This document shows, piece after piece, positions 1-7,042 of a DNA stretch of 47,405 nucleotides. Below the pieces are notes generated by a model that saw only the letters and a program-made list of their open reading frames with translations, ran no database searches and was not told the origin of the DNA. Source of the DNA: Betaproteobacteria bacterium (lineage in GTDB: Bacteria; Pseudomonadota; Gammaproteobacteria; Burkholderiales; SG8-41); NCBI GenBank assembly GCA_025363435.1, contig JANYDY010000075.1:1-47405 (forward strand). The letters are read 5' to 3'. Both the position numbers and the translations under genes were made by a program. How positions within the stretch are numbered: position 1 is the stretch's first letter; the number at the start of each line of letters is the position of its first letter.

Positions 1-17
1 ATCAGGGTGAGCGAAGA

Positions 18-1274
18 ATGAAGATTACAACTGCGCAATTCGCGGCAGCCGCCGACGCGCTCACGCAGATACTGCCGATGACGCAACCGGCTGATGCCGT
101 GCTGTCGCGCTTTTTCCGCGCCAATCCGCATTTCGGCCAGCAGGACCGCGCCTTCATCGCCGACACTGTTTTCGCGCTGCTGCGGCGGCGCTACGGTCTT
201 GAGTTTCACACCGGTGCGGAGTCACCGCGCCGCCTGCTGCTCGCCTATCTGCATCGCGTTGAAGGGGTGAGCCTGCGCCAGTTGGAACCCCTGTTCGGCG
301 CCGACGCCGAATGGGCGATGGCATTGAAGACGCCGCGCGAGCAGGTTGCGCCCCTCTCGGTCAATGCCGAACTGCCGCCGTGGCTGGTCGACATGCTGAC
401 GGCGCAAATGAACGAAGAGGAAATTCTGGCACTCGGGCGCGCCCTGCAACAAGCCGCACCGCTTGATCTGCGCGTCAACCCGCTGCTGTCGAATCGCGAA
501 GAAGTTTTGCAAACGTTCGCGACCGACGGCGTCGCAGCGGCCGCGACTCCACTATCACCGCTCGGCGTGCGCCTCGCCGGCAAACCCGCGCTCAACCGCC
601 ATGCGCTGTTCACTTCCGGCAAAGTCGAAGTGCAGGATCAGGGCAGCCAGCTGTTGTGTTATCTGCTCGCACCGAAACGCCGCGAGATGGTGGTCGATTT
701 CTGCGCCGGCGCAGGCGGCAAGACGCTGTTGCTCGGCGCGCTGATGCAATCGGCCGGACGGCTTTACGCCTTCGATATTTCGGAAAGCCGGTTGAACAAA
801 CTCACGCCGCGGCTGCGTCGTTCGCAACTCTCGAACGTGCATCCGCAGCTGATTGATTCGGAAAACGACCCGCGCGTGCGGCGGCTCGCGCGCAAAATCG
901 ACCGCGTGCTGGTTGATGCACCATGCAGCGGTTTCGGTACGCTGCGGCGCAATCCCGATCTGAAGTGGCGACAAAGCGCGCAGGGTGTCGCCGAACTCTC
1001 GGTCAAGCAGCGCTCGATTCTTGCCGCCGCGGCGACCCTGGTGAAGCCCGGCGGCCGCCTCGTCTACGCGACCTGCAGTTTTTTGCGCATGGAAAACCGC
1101 GATGTCGTCGCCGATTTTCTCGCCGCACACCCTTCGTTCAAGCTCCTGCCGGCATCCGAAGTGCTGCGTCAGCAACACATTGATCTGGATACCGGCGAAT
1201 TTCTCGAGCTCTCACCGCATCACCAGGGCTGCGATGGCTTTTTTGCCGCCGTGATGGAGCGCAACGCGGTCTGA
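18..1274 (+). CDS. rsmB: 16S rRNA (cytosine-C5) methyltransferase, RsmB/Fmu family
   Basis: The 418-residue protein is a SAM-dependent RNA m5C methyltransferase, most like RsmB, which methylates C967 of 16S rRNA. The SAM-binding glycine-rich stretch (DFCAGAGGKT) lies near residues 230-240. The two family cysteines are visible in DAPCSGFGTLRRNP (about residue 303) and YATCSFLRMENRD (about 354). RsmB normally has an N-terminal NusB-like domain; the first 200 residues here are helical and of suitable size, but I cannot confirm that fold by eye. Another m5C enzyme of the RsmB/RsmF group is the main alternative. The gene starts almost at the window edge, so its upstream partner is not visible. Confidence 0.88.
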   Translation: MKITTAQFAAAADALTQILPMTQPADAVLSRFFRANPHFGQQDRAFIADTVFALLRRRYGLEFHTGAESPRRLLLAYLHRVEGVSLRQLEPLFGADAEWAMALKTPREQVAPLSVNAELPPWLVDMLTAQMNEEEILALGRALQQAAPLDLRVNPLLSNREEVLQTFATDGVAAAATPLSPLGVRLAGKPALNRHALFTSGKVEVQDQGSQLLCYLLAPKRREMVVDFCAGAGGKTLLLGALMQSAGRLYAFDISESRLNKLTPRLRRSQLSNVHPQLIDSENDPRVRRLARKIDRVLVDAPCSGFGTLRRNPDLKWRQSAQGVAELSVKQRSILAAAATLVKPGGRLVYATCSFLRMENRDVVADFLAAHPSFKLLPASEVLRQQHIDLDTGEFLELSPHHQGCDGFFAAVMERNAV

Positions 1275-1332
1275 ACGCTTTGCTTTGCTGCAGCAGGTCA
1301 ACGGGCAGGCACACACAGCCGTTGGACTGCAC

Positions 1333-1872
1333 ATGTTTACTGTGCGAATAATCTGCCTGTCACTGGCCTGCGCACCCGCCATGGCGCTGCAGGCGGCGCC
1401 GCTCGCCGCGACCGGCACCGTGCAATATGCGTTCACACCGGGCGACCCTGTCGACGCCATGATCATCAGCGCAATCGACGATGCGCAACAGCAGATACTC
1501 GTGCAGGCCTACAGCTTTACGCATCGCCGCATTGCTGACGCGCTGGTGCGCGCGCAGCGGCGCGGCGTCGACGTCGCGGTGCTGGTCGATGCGGAACAGG
1601 CACGCAGCGAACCCGGCGTGCTGCACGATCTCGCCCGCGGCAAAGTACCTCTGCGTTACGATCATAAACACGCCGCCGCACACAATAAAACCATGGTAAT
1701 CGACGCCGGCCTCGCACAATGCATGGTGATCACCGGCAGCTACAACTTCACCAATGCAGCACAGCAGCGCAATGCCGAGAACGCGCTGATCCTGCGCGGC
1801 AATCCGCCGCTGTGTGACGCCTATTACAACAACTGGCGCCGGCATTACACACACGGCTCGGCGCGCCGCTGA
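1333..1872 (+). CDS. Secreted phospholipase D-like nuclease (single HKD motif)
   Basis: The 179-residue protein begins with a hydrophobic signal peptide (cleavage probably near ALQAAPLA). It carries one HKD phosphodiesterase motif: H117, K119 and D124, in HNKTMVID, followed by the typical GSYNFT...NAEN segment. A single motif and this length fit the Nuc-type endonucleases of the PLD superfamily, which dimerise to form the active site. The role would be periplasmic or extracellular cleavage of nucleic acid or another phosphodiester. An in-frame ATG at 1285 would place 16 hydrophilic residues before the signal peptide, so 1333 is preferred. The gene stands alone between rsmB and the MscS channel. 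Confidence 0.82.
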   Translation: MFTVRIICLSLACAPAMALQAAPLAATGTVQYAFTPGDPVDAMIISAIDDAQQQILVQAYSFTHRRIADALVRAQRRGVDVAVLVDAEQARSEPGVLHDLARGKVPLRYDHKHAAAHNKTMVIDAGLAQCMVITGSYNFTNAAQQRNAENALILRGNPPLCDAYYNNWRRHYTHGSARR

Positions 1873-1924
1873 AACGGAATTTTCGCGTGCTAAAATAATT
1901 TTTTTGGCCGCTGACGGATCGCAC

Positions 1925-3196
1925 TTGCCACTCACGTTCGAATCACTGGCGCAAAAATTCTGGCAGGAACTGCACGATGTGCAGTTCGTCTGGCAGGCTG
2001 CAGCGCTGTTGCTCTGTCTCGCGCTTGCAGCCGCGTTTACCCGCTACGCGCGCCGGCACATGAGCGTTGCCGCCGCCGATCGCGGCGGCGCCGGGCTGCT
2101 GCGCCGCATGGCCTTTCCGTTGTGCGCAGGACTGCTGGTGCTGATTGCGCGCTGGTTGCTGAATGGATACCAGGGCGTCAGCATGCTGAATATCGCGGTG
2201 CCCCTGCTGACCACACTGGCGATCAGCCGCGCCTTCGCTTACATGCTGCGCCTCGTCTATCCCGCCGGCGGCGCCACCTCGGTTTTCGAGCGCACAATCA
2301 GCTGGCTGATATGGGGCGGCTTTGCGCTCTATGTGCTCGGGCTGGCGCCGGGCATCATCGCGTTTTTTGACGACGTCAGTTTTCACGTCGGCAAACAGAA
2401 AATATCCCTGCTCGCGGTCGGCCAGGCGGCAGCCTTGATCGTCTTCACGCTGCTTTTGACGCTGTGGATCAGCCGGCTTATCGAAGAGCAGGTAATGGCG
2501 GCGCAGCGCATGCAGATGACGCTGCGCGTGATGCTCGCCAAGCTGCTGCGGCCAGTGCTGGTGCTGTTCGCCCTGTTCATGGTGCTGCCGGCCGTCGGCA
2601 TCGACCTTACTGCATTGTCGGTGTTCGGCGGCGCACTCGGCGTCGGCATCGGTTTCGGCTTGCAGAAAATCGCCAGCAACTACATCAGCGGCTTCATCAT
2701 TCTGCTCGACCATTCGGTAAAAATCGGCGACGTGGTAACAATCGAAAAAAATACCGGCCAGCTCAACAAAATGACGGCGCGCTACGTGGTCGTGCGCGGC
2801 GGCGACGGCACCGAAGCGCTGATTCCGAATGAATCTGTCATCACCTCAACCGTCATCAACCATTCGTACAGCGACACGCGTGTCTGCGTGGCTATCCCCG
2901 TTCAAATCAGTTATCGCAGCGATCCCGATGCCGCTACGCACGTGCTGCTGGAGGCAGCACGCGCCCATCCGCGCGCGCAGCAATCGCCGGAACCGCGCGT
3001 CAGCATCGTCGCCTTTGCCGACGGCGGCATCAACCTCGAACTCGGCGTGTGGATCCGCGACCCGGAACTCGGTGGCGCAGCGCTGCGTTCCGATATCTAC
3101 TACGCGATCTGGCGTGAATTCAAGGCGCAGGGCATCGAAATCGCCTGCCCGCAGCGTGAAGTGCGACTGCTCGGCGGCGGCCCCGCCGGCGCATAA
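1925..3196 (+). CDS. MscS-family mechanosensitive ion channel
   Basis: The protein has N-terminal membrane helices followed by the signature pore helix and beta domain of MscS. The stretch GVGIGFGLQKIASN with SGFIILLDHSVKIGDVV (roughly residues 240-275) matches the conserved TM3-to-cytoplasmic-domain region. The family releases solutes on hypo-osmotic shock. The start is uncertain. The frame is open from an ATG at 1814, which lies inside the preceding gene, while TTG codons at 1904 and 1925 follow an extended -10-like element (TGCTAAAAT, 1888-1896). I chose TTG 1925, giving 423 residues. The gene is probably monocistronic. Confidence 0.85.
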   Translation: MPLTFESLAQKFWQELHDVQFVWQAAALLLCLALAAAFTRYARRHMSVAAADRGGAGLLRRMAFPLCAGLLVLIARWLLNGYQGVSMLNIAVPLLTTLAISRAFAYMLRLVYPAGGATSVFERTISWLIWGGFALYVLGLAPGIIAFFDDVSFHVGKQKISLLAVGQAAALIVFTLLLTLWISRLIEEQVMAAQRMQMTLRVMLAKLLRPVLVLFALFMVLPAVGIDLTALSVFGGALGVGIGFGLQKIASNYISGFIILLDHSVKIGDVVTIEKNTGQLNKMTARYVVVRGGDGTEALIPNESVITSTVINHSYSDTRVCVAIPVQISYRSDPDAATHVLLEAARAHPRAQQSPEPRVSIVAFADGGINLELGVWIRDPELGGAALRSDIYYAIWREFKAQGIEIACPQREVRLLGGGPAGA

Positions 3197-3251
3197 GGAC
3201 ATTGCTTGTTTATCATTAACATACAATAACTTGAACAACTGGGGCGGCACT

Positions 3252-3271
3252 GAATTGCGGGTGCGCAATTC
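3252..3271. repeat. Perfect inverted repeat upstream of the desaturase gene
   Basis: GAATTGCG and CGCAATTC flank a four-base spacer GGTG. There is no T-run on either side, so an operator is more likely than an intrinsic terminator. It lies about 16 bases upstream of the putative desaturase -35 box. The binding protein is unknown. Confidence 0.45.
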
Positions 3272-3286
3272 CACCAAAAAAAGCCT

Positions 3287-3314
3287 TTGCAGGGTATCGA
3301 TAGTTCGCTACACT
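3287..3314 (+). promoter_or_regulatory. Putative sigma-70 promoter of the desaturase gene
   Basis: TTGCAG (3287-3292) and TACACT (3309-3314) are separated by 16 bases and lie 30 bases before the ATG at 3344. Each hexamer departs from consensus at two or three positions, so this is a modest call. Confidence 0.35.
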
Positions 3315-3343
3315 GCCGCCAATTCTCTGTCTCGGAATCCTCC

Positions 3344-4522
3344 ATGTTTTCAGGCATATTTGATCTTTCCCTGTGGGGCTTTATCGCGGTGACGCTGGGC
3401 TTGACCCATATCACCATCGCCTCGGTCACCATCTATCTGCATCGCCATTCAGCGCATCGCGGCGTCGACCTGCATCCGGTCGTCAGCCACTTTTTCCGCT
3501 TCTGGCTGTGGATTACCACGGGTATGGTCACCAAGGAATGGACGGCAATACACCGCAAGCACCACGCGCGCTGCGAAACCGAGGCCGATCCGCACAGCCC
3601 GCAGATCATGGGCATCAACAAAATCATGTGGGAAGGCGCCGACCTCTACAAGCTCGAAGCCAAGAACGCCGAGACGATTGAAAAATTCGGCCAGGGCACG
3701 CCTGACGACTGGATGGAACGCAACGTCTACACCGGGCACTCGGTGGCCGGCATCGCCTCGATGCTGATCATCAACTTTGTGCTGTTCGGCTTCATCGGCA
3801 TCACGATCTGGGCGATCCAGATGATGTGGATCCCGATTTTTGCCGCTGGCATCATCAACGGCGTCGGCCACTACTGGGGCTACCGCAATTTCCAGGCTGA
3901 AGACGCCAGCCGCAACATCTTGCCCTGGGGCATCCTGATCGGCGGCGAAGAACTGCACAACAACCATCATGCCTACCCGTCGTCGGCGCAGCTGTCGAAC
4001 AAATGGTGGGAGTTCGACATCGGCTGGATGTACATCCGCCTGATGGAAATCGCCGGCCTCGCGCACGTCAAGAAAATTGCGCCGAAACTCACCCTCGCTG
4101 CAGACAAGACCTCGTGCGACGAAGACACCCTGCAGGCGATCGTGCTCAGTCGCTATGAGGTGCTGACCAAATACGCGCGCTCGCTTCAACAAACCTGCGC
4201 GGAAGAGCTGACCCACATACGCGCTGCGCACGCCGTGCGCGTCGACCGCAAATCGGTGCGCCGCCTGCTCGACAGCGATGCGCGCAAACTGTCGGCATTC
4301 GACCGTGAGCGCGTCAATGAAATGCTCAGCAAAAGCAAGAAACTCGAAACGGTCTATTCGATGCGCGAGGAACTTACCGCGCTGTGGCAACGTTCTTCGG
4401 CGACCAAGGAACAGCTTGTGCATGAGCTTGAAGAATGGTGCCGCCGCGCGGAAACCAGCGGCATCGAGGCACTGCAGGAATTTTCACAGCACCTGCGCCG
4501 TTACAAGCTGGCACGTACCTGA
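3344..4522 (+). CDS. Membrane fatty-acid (acyl) desaturase with ISL3-transposase-like C-terminal tail
   Basis: The first 240 residues form a di-iron integral-membrane desaturase. Three histidine boxes are visible: HRHSAHR (near residue 32), HRKHH (near 72) and HNNHH (near 206), with hydrophobic segments between them. This is the delta-9 acyl-CoA/acyl-lipid desaturase arrangement, which introduces a double bond in membrane fatty acids. The last 120 or so residues are soluble, helical and highly charged. Segments such as MREELTALW and LEEWCRRAETSGIEALQEF resemble the C-terminal end of ISL3-family transposases (from memory of that family). The ATG at 3344 follows a plausible promoter; an upstream in-frame ATG at 3287 falls inside the -35 box and was rejected. 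Confidence 0.88.
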   Translation: MFSGIFDLSLWGFIAVTLGLTHITIASVTIYLHRHSAHRGVDLHPVVSHFFRFWLWITTGMVTKEWTAIHRKHHARCETEADPHSPQIMGINKIMWEGADLYKLEAKNAETIEKFGQGTPDDWMERNVYTGHSVAGIASMLIINFVLFGFIGITIWAIQMMWIPIFAAGIINGVGHYWGYRNFQAEDASRNILPWGILIGGEELHNNHHAYPSSAQLSNKWWEFDIGWMYIRLMEIAGLAHVKKIAPKLTLAADKTSCDEDTLQAIVLSRYEVLTKYARSLQQTCAEELTHIRAAHAVRVDRKSVRRLLDSDARKLSAFDRERVNEMLSKSKKLETVYSMREELTALWQRSSATKEQLVHELEEWCRRAETSGIEALQEFSQHLRRYKLART

Positions 4523-4552
4523 TTACGGCGCTGACGGCAAACAGCCGCCGAT

Positions 4553-4581
4553 AAAAAAGCCCGCGAAAGCGGGCTTTTTTT
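4553..4581. terminator. Bidirectional intrinsic terminator between desaturase and rpmG
   Basis: The stem GCCCGC (4559-4564) and GCGGGC (4569-4574) closes a GAAA tetraloop. It is flanked by A-rich sequence on the left and seven T on the right, so it can stop both the desaturase transcript and the convergent rpmB-rpmG transcript. Confidence 0.88.
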
Positions 4582-4597
4582 CGAGCGCATATCCGGA

Positions 4598-4753
4598 TTA
4601 CTTGATCTTGGTCTCTTTGTAAGTGACGTGCTTGCGTGCCACCGGGTCAAATTTCTTCACTTCCATCTTGTCCGGCGTGGTGCGCTTGTTTTTGGTCGTC
4701 GTGTAAAAGTGGCCGGTACCGGCGCTCGATTCAAGTTTGATTTTTTCACGCAT
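4598..4753 (-). CDS. rpmG: 50S ribosomal protein L33
   Basis: The 51-residue basic protein starts [14 protein letters not shown] and contains FYTTTKNKR and [11 protein letters not shown], which is the L33 sequence. It is a component of the large ribosomal subunit near the E site. It lacks the paired cysteines of the zinc-binding (C+) form, so it is the zinc-independent (C-) version. It follows rpmB with an 11-base gap, the normal rpmB-rpmG pair, and ends before a strong shared terminator. Confidence 0.95.
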   Translation of the reverse strand: MREKIKLESSAGTGHFYTTTKNKRTTPDKMEVKKFDPVARKHVTYKETKIK

Positions 4754-4764
4754 GGTCGGGCCCC

Positions 4765-5001
4765 TTAGATATCTTCGCCGCGTGCGCGCATTTCAGCGAT
4801 CACGACGTCGATGCCTTTTTTGTCGATGGTGCGCAGACCCGCGCCCGATACGCGCATGCGCACCCAGCGGTTCTCGCTCTCGACCCAGAACTTGCGCGAC
4901 TGCAGGTTCGGCAGAAAACGGCGGTTCGTTTTGTTATTGGCATGGGAAACATGGTTCCCGTACTGCGGCTTCTTGCCGGTTATTTGGCACACGCGCGACA
5001 T
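4765..5001 (-). CDS. rpmB: 50S ribosomal protein L28
   Basis: The 78-residue protein begins [20 protein letters not shown] and contains [12 protein letters not shown], diagnostic of bacterial L28. It is the first gene of the rpmB-rpmG pair, with GGAG a few bases upstream of the ATG and its own promoter at 5034-5062. In many betaproteobacteria radC lies just upstream of rpmB; here radC is 15 kb away. Confidence 0.95.
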   Translation of the reverse strand: MSRVCQITGKKPQYGNHVSHANNKTNRRFLPNLQSRKFWVESENRWVRMRVSGAGLRTIDKKGIDVVIAEMRARGEDI

Positions 5002-5033
5002 GATGCAACTCCGCTCAAATCGAAAGAGGCGCG

Positions 5034-5062
5034 ATTCTACACTATTTTTGCCATTTTCCCAA
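5034..5062 (-). promoter_or_regulatory. Sigma-70 promoter of rpmB-rpmG
   Basis: Read on the minus strand, TTGGGA (5062-5057) and TAGAAT (5039-5034) are 17 bases apart, with TG two bases before the -10 hexamer. The predicted start is about 26 bases upstream of the rpmB ATG. This is the best sigma-70-like promoter noticed in the window. Confidence 0.65.
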
Positions 5063-5267
5063 CCGCTTTTAAGCAGCGCCAGCTATATAAATCAATTACT
5101 TGGAACGAAATTCAGAATCAACCCAGGCACCGACTGCGTTTCCGCCGGTTTTCTCGCGCCGCGCTTGCCGCCCCATTTGCGCTCGGCTAAGCTGATTCGG
5201 TCACACCATTCGAATAAAAAGGCAGTGCCGACACAATCTCCGGCGCACCACCTCAAAGGAGCCGTTC

Positions 5268-6266
5268 ATGATGCGCCAGTCCGTCGCCGCTGCTTTTTCC
5301 GGATTAATTGTTGTGGCCTCATGCGCCGCCTGCATGACGCTGTTCGCCTCGAATGCCGCCGCGCAGGGCGCCGGCGGACGTTCGGTAACGCAAGGACCGG
5401 CCACCAAGACCATCGACAATATTTACGTCTGCCCGGCCAAGGTCGAGAACTATCGCATCAGCGCGGTCGGCACCATCACCTCGCAGGATGGCAAGGTATG
5501 GACAGTGCCGGCGGAAACCGCCTTCCAGACCGGTCCGAAGGGCGTCGACCTCTACAACGACTGCACAGGCGTCACGCCATCAAAGACCAGCGAGGTGTCC
5601 ACGACCAACGTGCCGGTAACCGTCATCGACACCGATGGCGAAGTGATTACCGGCTATATCGTTGCCGACAATTACTTCGAGTTCTACGTCAACGGCAAGC
5701 TCGTTGCGGTCGATCCGGTGCCCTACACCCCGTTCAATTCGGTCGTCGTCAAGTTCAAGGCGAAGCGGCCGCTTACCTACGCGTTCAAGCTGGTCGACTG
5801 GGAGGAAGATCTCGGCCTCGGCACCGAAATCAATTTCGGCAAGAAATTCAAGTTCTATCAGGGCGACGGCGGACTCGTCGCGCGCTTTTCCGACGGCACG
5901 GTGACCGACAGCTCGTGGAAAGCGCAGGCGTTCTACATCGCGCCGCTGAAAAGCCCCAACGACGTGATCGAGAAAGGCAACGTGCACGACACCACCAGGC
6001 TCGGGCGCATCCATCCAAATGCGCCGGCACCGGGCTGCGAAGACAAATGCTACGCGGTGCACTACCCGATTCCGCCGGACTGGGCAGCGCCCTCGTTCGA
6101 CGACAGCAAATGGCCGCGCGCCTACGAATACACCGACGAGGACATCGGTGTCACTTCGGTCAAGGGTTACACGAACTTTCCCGAACTGTTCGAGGGTTCA
6201 CGCTGGATCTGGTCGCTGAACCTTGTGTTCGACAACCTGGTGCTCGCGCGCAAAACGGTGCGTTAG
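5268..6266 (+). CDS. Secreted protein of unknown function
   Basis: The 332-residue protein has a signal peptide of about 32 residues ending in SNAAAQ. An AAAGGAG ribosome site precedes the ATG by about 7 bases. The mature part is rich in beta-type sequence (VTVIDTDGEVITGYIV, NYFEFYVNGKLV, GLVARFSDGTVTDSSWK). Segments such as SSWKAQ and FDDSKWPRA recall galactose-binding, jelly-roll-like domains, in which a 'DDSxW' pattern is common. Four cysteines in the mature region (including CEDKCYAVH) could form disulfides. I do not recognise a named family. It sits upstream of the molybdenum hydroxylase/SoxYZ unit but is separated from it by 315 bases, so co-transcription is uncertain. Confidence 0.7.
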   Translation: MMRQSVAAAFSGLIVVASCAACMTLFASNAAAQGAGGRSVTQGPATKTIDNIYVCPAKVENYRISAVGTITSQDGKVWTVPAETAFQTGPKGVDLYNDCTGVTPSKTSEVSTTNVPVTVIDTDGEVITGYIVADNYFEFYVNGKLVAVDPVPYTPFNSVVVKFKAKRPLTYAFKLVDWEEDLGLGTEINFGKKFKFYQGDGGLVARFSDGTVTDSSWKAQAFYIAPLKSPNDVIEKGNVHDTTRLGRIHPNAPAPGCEDKCYAVHYPIPPDWAAPSFDDSKWPRAYEYTDEDIGVTSVKGYTNFPELFEGSRWIWSLNLVFDNLVLARKTVR

Positions 6267-6290
6267 CGGCGGCGGGAATTCAGCAACGGT

Positions 6291-6371
6291 TCAATCGATT
6301 TCGTAAACAAGCAACAGTGCGATCGTCAATGCACCGAAACAAAGCTGCCAGTACCATAGGGGCATATCCAT
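6291..6371 (-). CDS. Possible 26-residue single-helix membrane protein
   Basis: A 26-codon reading frame begins MDMPLWYWQLCFG, continues with an uninterrupted hydrophobic stretch (ALTIALLLVY) and ends EID. It is preceded by GGAGG four bases before the ATG. Length and composition are those of single-pass small membrane proteins. It lies in a 315-base gap, antisense to the flow of its neighbours. Evidence is limited to the ribosome site and hydrophobicity. Confidence 0.35.
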   Translation of the reverse strand: MDMPLWYWQLCFGALTIALLLVYEID

Positions 6372-6490
6372 CGTTCCTCCACTCGCGCAAACGTGCGCAC
6401 CGGGACGAACACAGCTTCGCATGTCAGTATTCGCATCCATCGTTGAAATACCACCGGAAAACGACCGGAATTCTGTTTTTGAGGACTACA

Positions 6491-6553
6491 ATGCCCTGCA
6501 AAAACCAGCCCGCAAACGGGTGCCCAGTTCACCAAATTGTGCTTGACCGCTAA
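6491..6553 (+). CDS. Possible 20-residue leader peptide
   Basis: A short frame starting [14 protein letters not shown] follows GAGGA by five bases and ends 28 bases before the start of the [2Fe-2S] subunit gene. It could be a translated leader of the molybdenum hydroxylase operon or chance. Its two cysteines are the only notable residues. Confidence 0.22.
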   Translation: MPCKNQPANGCPVHQIVLDR

Positions 6554-6581
6554 AACAGCACCAAGACCAGGAGGAAACGCC

Positions 6582-7031
6582 ATGGCAAAAATGAACGTCA
6601 ACGGTAAGAATTACGATGTCGATGTCGAACCGAGCACGCCGCTGCTGTGGGCGATCCGCGAACAGATCGGCCTCACCGGCACCAAATATGGTTGCGGTGT
6701 TGCCCAGTGCGGCGCATGCACGGTGCACATCAACGGCGCACCGGTGCGCTCCTGCTCAATGCCGGTCGGCGCAGTCGGCGCGAAAAAGGTAACCACCATC
6801 GAAGGCCTGGCGCCCGATGGCGTACTGACCAAAGTACAAAAGGCCTGGCTCGAAAACGAAGTACCGCAATGCGGCTATTGCCAGTCGGGCATGATCATGG
6901 CGGTCACCGCGCTGCTGGCGAAAAAACCGAAACCGACGGATGCCGACATCAACGCGGCGATCACCAATATCTGCCGTTGCGGCACGTTTCAGCAGGTGCG
7001 TGAAGCCATTCACGCAGCCGCGAACGCCTAA
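6582..7031 (+). CDS. [2Fe-2S] subunit of a molybdenum hydroxylase (IorA-like)
   Basis: The 149-residue protein has the two iron-sulfur sites of the xanthine dehydrogenase small subunit. The plant-ferredoxin-type cluster uses C38, C43, C46 and C58; the second uses CGYC near residue 98 and CRC near 133. It passes electrons from the molybdenum cofactor to an acceptor. AGGAGG lies seven bases before the ATG at 6582; an ATG at 6537 would add a non-conserved extension. The large subunit gene follows after 11 bases. Length and arrangement resemble isoquinoline 1-oxidoreductase IorA, but the substrate is unknown. Having no signal peptide, it is presumably exported with its Tat-bearing partner. Confidence 0.88.
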   Translation: MAKMNVNGKNYDVDVEPSTPLLWAIREQIGLTGTKYGCGVAQCGACTVHINGAPVRSCSMPVGAVGAKKVTTIEGLAPDGVLTKVQKAWLENEVPQCGYCQSGMIMAVTALLAKKPKPTDADINAAITNICRCGTFQQVREAIHAAANA

Positions 7032-7042
7032 GGAGCGCACAC

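Noticed and set aside
4811-6553. Open frame of 580 codons on the plus strand crossing rpmB and the secreted-protein gene
   Set aside because: It runs antisense to rpmB and out of frame through a gene with a clear signal peptide and ribosome site; composition is Arg-rich, typical of a GC-driven false frame.
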